Shown piece after piece: positions 7,057 through 15,941 of a DNA stretch of 43,575 nt. The DNA is taken from positions 1 through 43,575 of the forward strand of contig CADCPN010000064.1 of the NCBI GenBank assembly GCA_902803375.1, given 5' to 3'. Made by a program: the position numbers and the translations under genes. This stretch comes from an uncultured Erysipelotrichaceae bacterium (lineage in GTDB: Bacteria > Bacillota_I > Bacilli_A > RFN20 > CAG-826). The first letter of the stretch is position 1; the number at the start of each line of letters is the position of its first letter. The notes beneath the pieces were generated by a model. It made no database searches. It was not told the DNA's origin and worked only from the letters and a program-made list of their open reading frames with translations.

Positions 7057-8040
7057 TCATATTTTTTGTAAGCAATTGTTAATTTCGGCTTTCCAGTTAG
7101 CGGGAATAAGCTGAGTGGCCAAAACCGTTCCAATTTCAGCTTCGAATTTGGTGGTCAAGTCCCGGAATTTCCTAACAAATCTTTTGTTTTCAGTTTTTGG
7201 AACGCCAAGTTTTTTCAGCATCAACGAAATGAGAACGACATATTCATATGCATTTGACATCGTGGGATTAGAGAGATTCATCTCAGTGCTCAAGCATGTC
7301 TTCAAAAGAGTCTTAATTTGATTGCAGTTAAAGCGAACATCGTAGACAACGTTATTGTGTGCAACCGAATTGCGCAGGTATCTTAGGCGTTTAATCACCG
7401 AACCAACAATTCGATGGTCCGAATCAAAACTATAATCCATATCAAGTTCTTTGCAAATTTTGAGCCTGATGGGATCTTTTAATGAGTCCAAAATGAAATC
7501 AAGTTCGCCCATCATCGCTATTTCGAAAAGCGCCCAAAGCGGAACATAAGCATGATTGGCCGATTCATAGTAATGGGAGGTTTTCCCGTTACCACTGCTA
7601 TATGCTTTTTCCGCTTCGTGAAGTAGTTTTGACCTGAGCTTGTTTTTACTGTCCTGGGCTTCCCTTCGTTTTCTCACTGAGGTTCCTTCAGGAAAGTCCT
7701 TATAGCCCACAATTCCCTCTTCAAGCAAGCAGTTAAGTGACGGGGTGCTGATGGTTTCCACGATTGATTGCAGTGTGATATTCTTCACCGCGGTTTCAAT
7801 GAACATTAGCTTGCCATAAAACAGGCTTTTTAATGCATCATCATAACAAGCGATTTTGTACACCTCTGCAAAAGAAGTGAAATTCACCCTTTGGGTGTCG
7901 TAGCGAAAATAACGGTACCCTTTATACCCGTGAAAGTATCCTAAATTAATTAGATTTCTTTTTTCGGCTGACCCCCCAATTTGGACGTGATTCGCCCTCA
8001 TATGTTTCATCAGCCCGTTTATCGTTTTATATTCGGCCAT
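7057..8040 (-). CDS. Abi_2 (AbiD/AbiF-type) abortive-infection HEPN protein
   Basis: This 327-residue protein belongs to the Abi_2 family, which is linked to phage abortive infection. The N-terminal stretch with LINLGYFHGYKGYRYF and the FVEIYxL-like helix are typical of the family. Near residue 230 RYLRNSVAHN contains the R-x4-H motif of HEPN ribonucleases, so it probably cuts RNA once triggered. I chose ATG 8040 over a TTG at 8061 because GGAG lies eight bases before it. The gene has its own promoter and terminator, is more AT-rich than the flanking antiporter and sbcC genes, and has no obvious partner gene. These features fit an acquired defence gene. The trigger and RNA target are unknown. 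Confidence 0.85.
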   Translation of the reverse strand: MAEYKTINGLMKHMRANHVQIGGSAEKRNLINLGYFHGYKGYRYFRYDTQRVNFTSFAEVYKIACYDDALKSLFYGKLMFIETAVKNITLQSIVETISTPSLNCLLEEGIVGYKDFPEGTSVRKRREAQDSKNKLRSKLLHEAEKAYSSGNGKTSHYYESANHAYVPLWALFEIAMMGELDFILDSLKDPIRLKICKELDMDYSFDSDHRIVGSVIKRLRYLRNSVAHNNVVYDVRFNCNQIKTLLKTCLSTEMNLSNPTMSNAYEYVVLISLMLKKLGVPKTENKRFVRKFRDLTTKFEAEIGTVLATQLIPANWKAEINNCLQKI

Positions 8041-8070
8041 AGTCCGTTCTCCGCAAATCAAGAAATGATA

Positions 8071-8099
8071 ATATTACCGCCGTTTTTTCACTTTTTTAA
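8071..8099 (-). promoter_or_regulatory. Possible promoter of the Abi gene
   Basis: On the minus strand TTAAAA (8099-8094) and TAATAT (8076-8071) are 17 bases apart in an AT-rich gap between sbcC and the Abi gene. Each box matches consensus at four of six places. Confidence 0.35.
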
Positions 8100-8136
8100 T
8101 AATGAATAAATCTCGCTTTTTCGGTCTTTGGGGAAA

Positions 8137-11100
8137 CTAAGCTATCTTTTCCACATGGCTGCCATCAGATCCTTTGGTGATTCTGAGCTTGCAGTCGATC
8201 GCGTTGTCAAGCTGCTCAACGTGAGAGATGATGCCGATGAGGCGATTTGAGGAAGAAGAGAGTTCGTTAAGGACGGCAATGGCCCTAGAGGTGACGTTAG
8301 GATCTAGGGTGCCGAAGCCTTCATCGACGAACATCGAGTCTAGTTCAATGCCACCGGATTGAAGCTGGATGGCTTCAGAGAAAGACAAGGCAAGGGCTAG
8401 GGACGCCTCAAAGGATTCGCCGCCTGAGAGCAGGCTTGCATCCATTTCGGTGTTGTCGTTGTTATTGATGACGTTGATGGAAAGGCCGATGTCGCGAAGG
8501 CGTCCGCCTTTAAGGTCTTTGATGTCGGTGCGCTTGAACTCGAAGACGCCACCGCTCATCTTCTTTAACCTTCTAGAGGCGATGGAGAGGATGCGGTCGA
8601 ATGTCGAGAGCATGCAGTAGGTCTCAAACGTCAAATGGACGTTGCTATTGCCCGTGACGGCATTGGCGAGGAGGCGAAGCTCCGCTGTCTTCTTCGCCTC
8701 TTCTTCCCTAGACTTCCAGAGGGCCTTAGCTTCATCAAGGAGCTCACGGTTCTTCTCCTGGATGGTAGAGGCTTTGGTTAGGGCGTTGAAGGCAGATTCG
8801 TACAGAGCTCTTATAGCAACTAGGGCATCGTTAAGCGGAACGACATCCACAAGGCATGCAATCTTATCGAAGCCCTGCCTCTTGTCTTCTTCTAGAAGCT
8901 TAGAAGCGACGTTAAGGTTGGACTCAAGGCTATTAAGGATGGCCTTCTTAGAAGAGAGGGCGCCCTCATCATAAGAAGGCACTTCTTCCACCGAGGCATA
9001 GCCATTTTCCTTTAGAAGAGAGGAAAGGGCGGCAAGCTTGGCCTCCTTATCTTCTTTTAGGGAAGCGTAGTTAGAGATAAGGGTATCGAGTTTGCCTTGC
9101 TCGCTGGTAAGCTTGCTGCTTGCATCGTTATAGGCGACTTCCGCGTTCTTCTTATCGGTTTCTAGCTTGCTCTTGAGGGCATTAAGGTCAGAGATCTTTT
9201 GATTAAGGGTCTTGGCATCTAGGCCAAGGCACTTCTTATCAAGCTCAGCGATCTTAGACTCCCTAGAGGAAATAGAGGAGGCAAATCTAGCAATAGAGGT
9301 CTCTGCTTTGCTCTTTTTATCCACAAGGGTCTCGCGGGAAGAGGAGAGCCTCTTCTCGGATTCTTTATCCGCGTTATGGGCGAGAACGGTTTTATTAAGT
9401 TCTTCGATCTGCTTAGAAAGCGAGGCTAAAGAGGAATCTAGGGTGACTTCAAAATCCATCAATGCCTTGCCTAAATCATCTTCAACTTTCTTAGAGGAGA
9501 GCTCTTCTAGGCTTTGGATTAGGTGAGCCTTATTGGAATGGAACGCCGAGAAAAGAGAAGAATACTCGCTAGAGGCATTCGCCGCCTTATTTTGGGCTGC
9601 GGTCTCCTCACGCTTCGCCTTCTCTAGCTGTTCTTTGGTGACGTTGCTTTCCGAAAAAGAGGCGAGCTTCACGTGATGGATATTTCCGCAAACGGGGCAG
9701 GGGATACCCTCTTTTAGGCCGTTAGCAAGGATGCCGGCTAGGCCGGCGTTATACATATCGAAGGTGGCTTTTTGGATTTCGCTCTCTTCCGAAGCGGCTT
9801 TGGCTAAAGATGCCACTTCTTCCTTCTTTTCTTCTAGAGCTAGTTGCTCTTCAAGAAGAGAGGAATGTTCTTTCTTTAGGCTCTCAAGTTTCTTCTTGCT
9901 ATCAAGGACCTTATCTCTCTCGCCTTTTTTGGTCGCGAGAAGGGCATCGCCCTGATAGGAATCTAGCCGTGACTTCACCTGCTCTAGCTGCTTATTGACC
10001 TCGCTAAGCTTGGCTTCGGCATCTGCCTTAAGGGCATTCGCGACTTCTAGATCATGTTTATCTTTTGCTAGGTTAGACCTCTCAGTCTCTAGGATAGACA
10101 AAGAGGAGAGTGCTTCCTTAGCGGAAGAGAGTTCGTTAAGGGTCGGCTCATACTTAGAGGAATATTCCCCGTTTGCGTTCTTTGCCTCTTCCTTAGCCTT
10201 TTCAAAGGCAAGGCCAAGAGTCTCTAGGGCCTTCTTAGAAAGAGATTGGTCATTTAGGTTAGCCGCTTCTCTTTTGGAAGAATCTAGGTAGGCATGATTC
10301 GCGGCAAGGATATCTTTGGCTTTCGTAAGGGCATCGACTTCTTTATGGAGAGAAGCAATCTCGCCAGAGTGGCTAGAAGCCTCTTCTAGGGACTTCTGGT
10401 GGGCAAGATACCTATTTAGGTGCTCGTTATCGTTATTGGCTTTCTCTAGGGCGAGATTGGCGTTATCGAAGGCAGCTTTGGCTTCTTCTTTCTTGGAAGA
10501 AAGCACATTGATAGATTCTCCCATCTTCGCGTATTCCGTTTCCAAAGCGCCAAGGAGGACGCTGACTTCAAAGGCGTGCTTTGGGTCTTTTAGCTCTTGC
10601 GCTAAAGTAAGCGATTCCGGGGTGAAGGTGCGAAGCTTCGAAAGGACAGAATTCTCTTGGAAGGAGAGGGCATCGCTCTCCGCTTTGGCCTTAGCGGAAA
10701 GTGCTTCCGCGAACTTCTGCAGGATCTCCGTGCCAAGAATCTTGCGGAAGATCTTCTGCCTATCCTTGGTCTCGGCCTGAATCAATTTGGCGAAGGAGCC
10801 CTGGGCGATCATCATGGTCATGCCAAACTCTTCCTCGCTTAAGCCGATGATGTCATGGATTGCGTCTTTGACGTCTTTGGCCTTGGTGAGGATTTTGCCA
10901 TCGGGAAGATAGAGGGCGACTTCGCCATTATTCTCCCTGGTGCCTTCGCCTCGTCTTGCTTTATTGGTCTGCTTAGGCTCGCGATGGATCTTATACGTCT
11001 TGCCTTTGATCTCGAAGACGAAATCGACGTAGGTGATTTCCTCAGGCTTGGCGTTGCGGGTCCTGAAATCTTCGCCAGAGCGGATATGACCGCTGCTTTC

Positions 11101-11256
11101 GCCATAAAGGGCAAAGCAAATCGCATCGAAGATCATGGTCTTGCCAGCGCCGGTATCGCCCGTGACCAAGAAGAGGCTAGAAGAGAAAGAGAAATCGATG
11201 GTCGTTTCCTTGCGGTAAGGGCCAAACGCCGACATGGTTAACGTCTTTGGCTTCAT
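8137..11256 (-). CDS. sbcC: Exonuclease SbcC (SMC-like ATPase)
   Basis: SbcC is the ATPase subunit of the SbcCD nuclease, which opens hairpins and trims blocked DNA ends during repair. The 1039-residue length is normal. The Walker A motif TGDTGAGKT is near 33-41. Long coiled coils occupy roughly 200-490 and 540-850, with the zinc-hook CPVC between them near 515. The ABC signature LLSGGE and Walker B FVDEGFGTLD are near 950-1000. The coils are very rich in Ser, Glu and Lys. The start overlaps the sbcD stop by four bases (ATGA), which indicates coupled translation. Confidence 0.96.
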   Translation of the reverse strand: MKPKTLTMSAFGPYRKETTIDFSFSSSLFLVTGDTGAGKTMIFDAICFALYGESSGHIRSGEDFRTRNAKPEEITYVDFVFEIKGKTYKIHREPKQTNKARRGEGTRENNGEVALYLPDGKILTKAKDVKDAIHDIIGLSEEEFGMTMMIAQGSFAKLIQAETKDRQKIFRKILGTEILQKFAEALSAKAKAESDALSFQENSVLSKLRTFTPESLTLAQELKDPKHAFEVSVLLGALETEYAKMGESINVLSSKKEEAKAAFDNANLALEKANNDNEHLNRYLAHQKSLEEASSHSGEIASLHKEVDALTKAKDILAANHAYLDSSKREAANLNDQSLSKKALETLGLAFEKAKEEAKNANGEYSSKYEPTLNELSSAKEALSSLSILETERSNLAKDKHDLEVANALKADAEAKLSEVNKQLEQVKSRLDSYQGDALLATKKGERDKVLDSKKKLESLKKEHSSLLEEQLALEEKKEEVASLAKAASEESEIQKATFDMYNAGLAGILANGLKEGIPCPVCGNIHHVKLASFSESNVTKEQLEKAKREETAAQNKAANASSEYSSLFSAFHSNKAHLIQSLEELSSKKVEDDLGKALMDFEVTLDSSLASLSKQIEELNKTVLAHNADKESEKRLSSSRETLVDKKSKAETSIARFASSISSRESKIAELDKKCLGLDAKTLNQKISDLNALKSKLETDKKNAEVAYNDASSKLTSEQGKLDTLISNYASLKEDKEAKLAALSSLLKENGYASVEEVPSYDEGALSSKKAILNSLESNLNVASKLLEEDKRQGFDKIACLVDVVPLNDALVAIRALYESAFNALTKASTIQEKNRELLDEAKALWKSREEEAKKTAELRLLANAVTGNSNVHLTFETYCMLSTFDRILSIASRRLKKMSGGVFEFKRTDIKDLKGGRLRDIGLSINVINNNDNTEMDASLLSGGESFEASLALALSFSEAIQLQSGGIELDSMFVDEGFGTLDPNVTSRAIAVLNELSSSSNRLIGIISHVEQLDNAIDCKLRITKGSDGSHVEKIA

Positions 11257-12371
11257 TGCTTCTCTCCTTTCAGCTCCTCAAATGTCTTTGCGATGATGCC
11301 CTTTTGGTATTCGGTTAGTTCCTCTCCTGTGACAAGAGAGAAGAAAGAGGCAAGCTCTTTAGAGGGGTCGGCCTTATCGAAGCCATCAGGAAGTTCCACT
11401 TCCTCCTCCGTTAGCTCATGGCTATTTTCCTTGTAGGCGATCGCGCAGCAATTGGGGAAGGTCGCACGCGCCTTCTCCATCGCGTTGTCGATGCGGTTTT
11501 CTTCATCTAGAAGAAGATAGACGTAGTCCTCGCTTTTCTTCATGGAGAGAAGGTTCTCCCATCTGTCTTCAATAAGTTTGACGTCGCGTCTAGGGACGAT
11601 GTGGATTCTTTCTACCTCGGTCACTTTATCCTTGATGCTGACGAGGTTAATGAATTTCTCCGAGTTTGCCTCATCGACGTGGTATTTTAAAGGCGAGCCG
11701 GCATAGTAGGCGACTCTGCCGACTTTCTGCGGCTTATGGATGTGGCCAAGGGCAACGTAATCAAAGTCCTTGAAGACTTGGCTAGCGACGTTAGGCACGC
11801 TGCCGGCGCTTGGCTCTTCCGACTCGCTGCGGATAAGCTCGCCATTAACCGGGAACACGGTTTGATGGGCGAGGATGACGTTGGACTTGGAGACATCCAC
11901 ATTCATTTTGCTGATCATGAAGCAGACCGCTTCTTCATAGGTTTTGGTCTCTACGCCATATTCATGGTTCACGTCGAAATGCTTTAGGAAGGGGAGGCAA
12001 TAGAAGTTGACGCCATTAATCTTTATCGGCGTCTCCGCTTCCTTTAAGGTAGTGACGAGGTATAGGCCATCTTTTCTAACGAGGGTGGAAAGGAAAGAGA
12101 GCTTCTCCGCGGAGTCATGGTTGCCAGGGATAAGGAGAACCTTGATATGGCTTTCTACGGCTGAGGTAAGGAATTCGTTTAGCAGCAGCATCGCCGATTG
12201 CCCAGGGACGGTCGTGTCGTAGATGTCGCCACTAAGGAGAATCGCATCGACATTATGCCCTTTCGCCTCTTTCAGAAGGACATCGAAAAGGAAATAACGC
12301 TGATCCTCAAGAAGAGAGAACTCAGAGAGCTTCTTGCCTAGATGCAGGTCTGCGGTATGGATGAATTTCAT
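11253..12371 (-). CDS. sbcD: Exonuclease SbcD (calcineurin-like nuclease)
   Basis: SbcD is the Mn2+-dependent nuclease subunit of SbcCD, a double-strand exonuclease and hairpin endonuclease. The metal ligands are visible in phosphoesterase order: HTADLHLG at 5-12, LSGDIYD near 46-52, IPGNHDS near 82-88, HQTVFP and GHIHKPQ further on. A longer open frame begins at 12419, but MKFIHTADLHLG at 12371 is the family's natural N-terminus. AGGAGG lies 12 to 13 bases before it, slightly long. The product is 372 residues. The pair forms the sbcDC operon. Confidence 0.95.
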   Translation of the reverse strand: MKFIHTADLHLGKKLSEFSLLEDQRYFLFDVLLKEAKGHNVDAILLSGDIYDTTVPGQSAMLLLNEFLTSAVESHIKVLLIPGNHDSAEKLSFLSTLVRKDGLYLVTTLKEAETPIKINGVNFYCLPFLKHFDVNHEYGVETKTYEEAVCFMISKMNVDVSKSNVILAHQTVFPVNGELIRSESEEPSAGSVPNVASQVFKDFDYVALGHIHKPQKVGRVAYYAGSPLKYHVDEANSEKFINLVSIKDKVTEVERIHIVPRRDVKLIEDRWENLLSMKKSEDYVYLLLDEENRIDNAMEKARATFPNCCAIAYKENSHELTEEEVELPDGFDKADPSKELASFFSLVTGEELTEYQKGIIAKTFEELKGEKQ

Positions 12372-12701
12372 GGTTATTTTGCTTCCTCCTAATAGGATAG
12401 CCTTAGCGGGCACCCCCAATAAGAAAGATTGAGAAGATGCCTATCTCTTCTTCCTCTTTTTCGCTGCCAGGCTATTGGATGCACCTTGCTTTGCTGCCTT
12501 ATGGTCAAGGCTATTCTATCCCCTATCAAGAGATATGTTACCCTCGAATTCGCGAATTTTTTTCTCCGCCGTAGCGAAAGGAAGAATATAGGCTTTCCTA
12601 CTGCTATTTTGCCTATACGGCGTAGCAAAAAATCGAAATAGCGGAGTTTTATTCTTTAGGGGCAAGCGAAAACATTCGAATCGTTCTTATGCGTGAAGAA
12701 A
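12372..12701. other. Intergenic leader upstream of sbcD
   Basis: No gene is supported in these 330 bases. Nested inverted repeats are present: CTCCGC (12564-12569) with GCGGAG (12641-12646), and TATAGGC (12587-12593) with GCCTATA (12611-12617). They could structure the sbcDC leader or mark a decayed repeat. I cannot pick a convincing promoter pair. Confidence 0.4.
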
Positions 12702-12731
12702 GGAAAAGGCCGGCTTCGTCAGAAGTCGGCC
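12702..12731 (-). terminator. Rho-independent terminator of the coiled-coil operon
   Basis: On the minus strand GGCCGACTTC (12731-12722) pairs with GAAGCCGGCC (12717-12708), with one mismatch and a four-base loop, followed by TTTTCCTTT. Confidence 0.8.
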
Positions 12732-12748
12732 ATTTTCGTTTTCGTCAA

Positions 12749-14662
12749 TTAATGGATGAGGCCCTTGATGCCATCAAGGATCATGAACGTCACCGCGGAA
12801 AGGGTGAGGATGGTATAGGGGATAAGAAGGGCGTAGTTCCACTTCTTGTTGCGTTCTTTGATCAAGAAGCCCGTAACGAAGTAGATAAGGAGGCTGCTCG
12901 CGAATACCGGCATGCTCCAAAGTGATAGCATCGGCAAATCCAGCGGCTTAATCCAATATAGAAGAGGCAATACCATCAATAGCATCGCCACGCCCTCTAG
13001 GATGCGCCTAGAGATCTGGCTGCCCCGCTCATCGAAGCCAAACCATAGGTAGATGTGGACTAGCGAGACTACGTAAAGCAAGGCAAACGGGAGGACGTAG
13101 ATGAAGGAGTTGCACCTATATTCGACTTGGAAGTAGGTCATCGCATAGGTGCCGATGGCTACAAATAGCAACGGCAATATAACGCCGAGCACCCAATAGG
13201 CGGCAAGCGTGCCTTTGCTCCAGAAGGATACTCTTGTGGATTTGACTTTCTTGCCTAGAGGCGCCCCATAGGTGCCTTTGCCCTCGCCGAAGATCGAATG
13301 GGTGACTTCGCTGGTGGACTTCACCTTGACCTTGTGGCTATGCGGGCTTCTTAATAGCCCTAGGCGAAGCTCTTCGAATTCTTCGCGTAAGGACGGCTCA
13401 ATATGGAAGTTAAGGTAATGAAGAGAGGAGGCGAGGACCTCAAGGTCGCCTCTTTTCGGGGAGGTGGATTTGATCTCCTCATAGACGCGTTCGGCCTTCT
13501 CTTTGTCGATGCCTAGCCTCGTGACTCCTTCAAAGAACTGCAGCTTACGGTTGAAGTCGAAGTCTTTGATGCAGCTTAAGGCCATGTCAAACTTGGTGGA
13601 ATCAAGAAGAGGCAGCGCGACGAAGTGCTCGAGGATCTCAAAGGAGTCGCTATCTCCCGAGGCGGCTTTCTTGGCATAGACTAGACATGAGTCATTGAAG
13701 GCGGACGCGCTCTTTTTTAGCGCGCTGGATTCTAAAAACTTAAGGTAGAACTCATGCTCGTTGGAGGCTTCCTTATACGCGTAATGGTCGATCTCTTCTT
13801 TCTCTAGCGCATCGACGCCACGGTAGATGTCTAAGGCCTTATCGTAGTTAGGCACGTTCTCAAAGAACTCATAGGAGAGCTCGTTGAATTCGTTTACGAA
13901 GGATTCATGGAGAAGCTTCCCCCTAGAAGAGGTCAGTTCGCTGGAGCCTTCTTCATGGTTTTTCTGATATCTAGCAGCCTCAAGGAAATGGGTATAGGAC
14001 TCCACCGTGTGGATGCGGCCATTCTCGCTTAGGTAACTTTCTAGGTAGAAGATGCCCCTAGCTTCGTCTAGCAGGCTTTCTTTGTAATCGGCGGGATTGA
14101 CGTAGGAGTCTAATCCCTCGCATAGGCGAAGAAGGGCAACCGCTTCTTCTTCGCTTAAGGGCGCTAGCCCCTTCGCGATGTTATCCTCGGCTTTGAGGAT
14201 AGAGACGGCGGCGAGGCTATAATCAAGGATCTCTTTGCTGGAAGAGAAGGTGACGCTTCCTTCTAGAAGCGGGTTCTTCATCTCGTTAGAGAGCTCCCTT
14301 AAGGCGGATAGGCTTGCATCGAATAGGCCATTCTCGGCAAGAAGGCGGACGCTAGGAAGCTTCCTGGTGAAGGTGGCGGCCCACTTTTTGATGGATGCTT
14401 GTTTCTTGTAGGATTCCTGCAAAGCTAAGTCGGCCTTCTTTAAGGCACTTAACGTTGAAGAGAGGCTAACAAGGTTATTGTTGGCTTCTTTTAGCTTCGC
14501 GGTCGCGGCGGGGAAAGACAAAGACCCGGAGAAGGAGATGGCCTCCACTTCGTTAAGGGTCTTGTTAAGCTCTTCTACCTTCTTGGCAAGAAGATCGTTT
14601 TCTTCCTGTAGCTTGGCTGCTTTTTCCTGAAGAAGGGAAAGGGTTTCGACTGAGTTAGCCAT
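12749..14662 (-). CDS. Unrecognised large membrane-anchored helical protein
   Basis: This 637-residue protein is not recognised. Residues 1-85 form a Leu/Glu/Lys heptad coiled coil. Residues 90-450 are predicted all-helical, acidic and Ser-rich, without catalytic motifs; the pattern could be a repeat solenoid. After a basic linker near 455-490, residues 490-637 hold about five membrane helices, so the large N-terminal part should be cytoplasmic. It is the last gene of a three-gene operon: its ATG follows the preceding stop by two bases, with GGGGAGG upstream, and a strong terminator follows. A scaffold or membrane-remodelling role is only inference. Confidence 0.85.
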   Translation of the reverse strand: MANSVETLSLLQEKAAKLQEENDLLAKKVEELNKTLNEVEAISFSGSLSFPAATAKLKEANNNLVSLSSTLSALKKADLALQESYKKQASIKKWAATFTRKLPSVRLLAENGLFDASLSALRELSNEMKNPLLEGSVTFSSSKEILDYSLAAVSILKAEDNIAKGLAPLSEEEAVALLRLCEGLDSYVNPADYKESLLDEARGIFYLESYLSENGRIHTVESYTHFLEAARYQKNHEEGSSELTSSRGKLLHESFVNEFNELSYEFFENVPNYDKALDIYRGVDALEKEEIDHYAYKEASNEHEFYLKFLESSALKKSASAFNDSCLVYAKKAASGDSDSFEILEHFVALPLLDSTKFDMALSCIKDFDFNRKLQFFEGVTRLGIDKEKAERVYEEIKSTSPKRGDLEVLASSLHYLNFHIEPSLREEFEELRLGLLRSPHSHKVKVKSTSEVTHSIFGEGKGTYGAPLGKKVKSTRVSFWSKGTLAAYWVLGVILPLLFVAIGTYAMTYFQVEYRCNSFIYVLPFALLYVVSLVHIYLWFGFDERGSQISRRILEGVAMLLMVLPLLYWIKPLDLPMLSLWSMPVFASSLLIYFVTGFLIKERNKKWNYALLIPYTILTLSAVTFMILDGIKGLIH

Positions 14663-14664
14663 CT

Positions 14665-15192
14665 CTATTTGCCCTCCCCGCTTAGCATCGCCTTATCGAA
14701 GGCGATATCGGCGCTGACATCGTTAATCTGCTCCACAAGGCTAGAGAAGTCCTTCATGATGGAGGCTTCCCCCTCGGAGATCGAGGAAGAAGAATCGTTT
14801 AAGGCTTTGATGGAAGAGGAGAAAGAGGAAGCAAGCGATTCTTCTTTCGCCTTGATGGCTTTCTCTAGCTCCTTAGAAAGAGAATCGATCTCCTCCAGCA
14901 AGCCCTCTTTCGTGGCTTCTAGGGCATTGATCTTATCGTTAAGCTCTTCGATTTGCTTAACTCGGGTTGCCTCAGCTTCCACTTCGGCGAGCCTAGCCTT
15001 CTCTTCTTCAAGGGCTTTGGCTTTCTTCTCGGCCTCGGTTAAGGCTTTGGGCTCTATAGCAATATGAGCTTCCGCCGGAACATCTTCTTCTACCGGCTTT
15101 TCTTCGGCAGCCGGGGTATCTAAAGGTTTCTCGTGGGCGGGAGAATCTAACGTCTCAACTTCAGGAGTCAGCTTATTTTTCTTTTTTGCCAT
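14665..15192 (-). CDS. Unrecognised coiled-coil protein
   Basis: This 175-residue soluble protein has a Pro/Glu/Ala-rich, probably disordered segment at 1-55. A long coiled coil follows at about 55-120 (EEKARLAEVEAEATRVKQIEE and onward), then a Ser-rich helical tail. There is no membrane segment or catalytic motif. It overlaps the upstream gene by 20 bases and is followed two bases later by the membrane-protein gene. AAAGGAG precedes its ATG by six bases. The operon layout and shared coil-forming character suggest it binds one of the two neighbours. The function is unknown, and biased composition would make database hits unreliable. Confidence 0.8.
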   Translation of the reverse strand: MAKKKNKLTPEVETLDSPAHEKPLDTPAAEEKPVEEDVPAEAHIAIEPKALTEAEKKAKALEEEKARLAEVEAEATRVKQIEELNDKINALEATKEGLLEEIDSLSKELEKAIKAKEESLASSFSSSIKALNDSSSSISEGEASIMKDFSSLVEQINDVSADIAFDKAMLSGEGK

Positions 15193-15469
15193 TTTTGACT
15201 CCTTTCACCCCATAGGTTAGGTAACTCTTCAGGATAGCCTCGTTTGCCTGGCTATCGGTTTTCTTAAGGCTGGTGGAGCTTAAGGTCAAAGCCGCTTCGC
15301 CTACTTCCACTTCCGCCTTTTCGGCGTATTCAAGCGTTTTCTTTTGACTCGCGATATAGGAAGAGATGCCCTCTTCTAGGGATTCATCCGCCATCGCGTT
15401 GAGCTTAGATAATCTATCGGCATAGGACTTATCTAGGGCTTTGAGGTTTTCGATTGCTTTCTCTTCCAT
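15173..15469 (-). CDS. Unrecognised small helical protein
   Basis: This is a 98-residue acidic helical protein, first gene of the coiled-coil operon. Residues 1-50 look like an amphipathic helix pair (LKALDKSYADRLSKL). The C-terminus is basic (GVKNGKKEK). No signal peptide or membrane segment is seen, and the family is not recognised. No Shine-Dalgarno site is apparent before the ATG, but the 20-base overlap with the next gene, which has a good site, supports it being translated. It could be an adaptor for the larger partners, which is inference. Confidence 0.7.
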   Translation of the reverse strand: MEEKAIENLKALDKSYADRLSKLNAMADESLEEGISSYIASQKKTLEYAEKAEVEVGEAALTLSSTSLKKTDSQANEAILKSYLTYGVKGVKNGKKEK

Positions 15470-15621
15470 GGTTGGTTAACGCTTTTCTTTAGAAAAGATT
15501 TTCCTTCATTTCGTTCTTTTCTTCAAGATAAGGCAAAAATGCTTATCCATGTAGCGTGCCAGCTTGAATGAGGTTTGGCCAAAAAGCATTCGCGACTTAT
15601 CGGCCACGATTATTGCCTCCC

Positions 15622-15653
15622 TAAAAAAGGCCCTAGATCTGTTCCAGGGTCTT
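15622..15653 (-). terminator. Terminator overlapping the end of a small gene
   Basis: On the minus strand AAGACCCT (15653-15646) pairs with AGGGCCTT (15634-15627) with one mismatch and is followed by T residues. The hairpin includes the stop codon of the 73-residue gene. Confidence 0.6.
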
Positions 15654-15854
15654 GTTGTTATTTAGCATCGCTTCTAGGTCAAAGCCATCTTCGGCCATGT
15701 CGACTAGGCTTCGATAAGCAATCGTGATGTTGCCTATAAGCAACCTATAACTTCCTTTCTCGTCTTTCGGCAAAAGGAGATACCGTTTCCCAAGGTAATA
15801 CCATGAATAGGTGATCCCGTTATCCAGTCCTAAGGTTAATTGTTCTAGTAGCAT
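15633..15854 (-). CDS. Small hypothetical protein
   Basis: This 73-residue protein is unrecognised. Its sequence alternates short hydrophobic strands (GITYSWYYLGKRYLLLP, YRLLIGNITIAY) with a C-terminal acidic helix, so it may be a small beta-rich domain. GGAG lies 11 bases before the ATG, and a terminator hairpin overlaps the stop, which argues for a real single gene. It sits between the coiled-coil operon and the nucleotidyltransferase, all on the same strand. Confidence 0.6.
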   Translation of the reverse strand: MLLEQLTLGLDNGITYSWYYLGKRYLLLPKDEKGSYRLLIGNITIAYRSLVDMAEDGFDLEAMLNNNKTLEQI

Positions 15855-15895
15855 CAGAAGGTTTTCTCCACGAAAGATAATCTACGCCTTCTTAA

Positions 15896-15923
15896 GCAAA
15901 AAGGCCGAAGATTCGCCTCGGCC
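15896..15923 (-). terminator. Rho-independent terminator of the nucleotidyltransferase gene
   Basis: On the minus strand GGCCGA (15923-15918) pairs with TCGGCC (15908-15903) and is followed by TTTTTGC. Confidence 0.75.
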
Positions 15924-15941
15924 GATGCTAAGAAAGGATAA

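Noticed and set aside
8369..11241. Several plus-strand Ser/Leu/Arg-rich open frames across sbcC
   Set aside because: They are antisense to the Glu/Lys/Ser-rich coiled coils of SbcC, which naturally lack stops in the opposite frame.
12389..12641. Small open frames on both strands upstream of sbcD
   Set aside because: They are mirror images of one AT-rich, repeat-bearing intergenic stretch. No start signals and no plausible protein composition.
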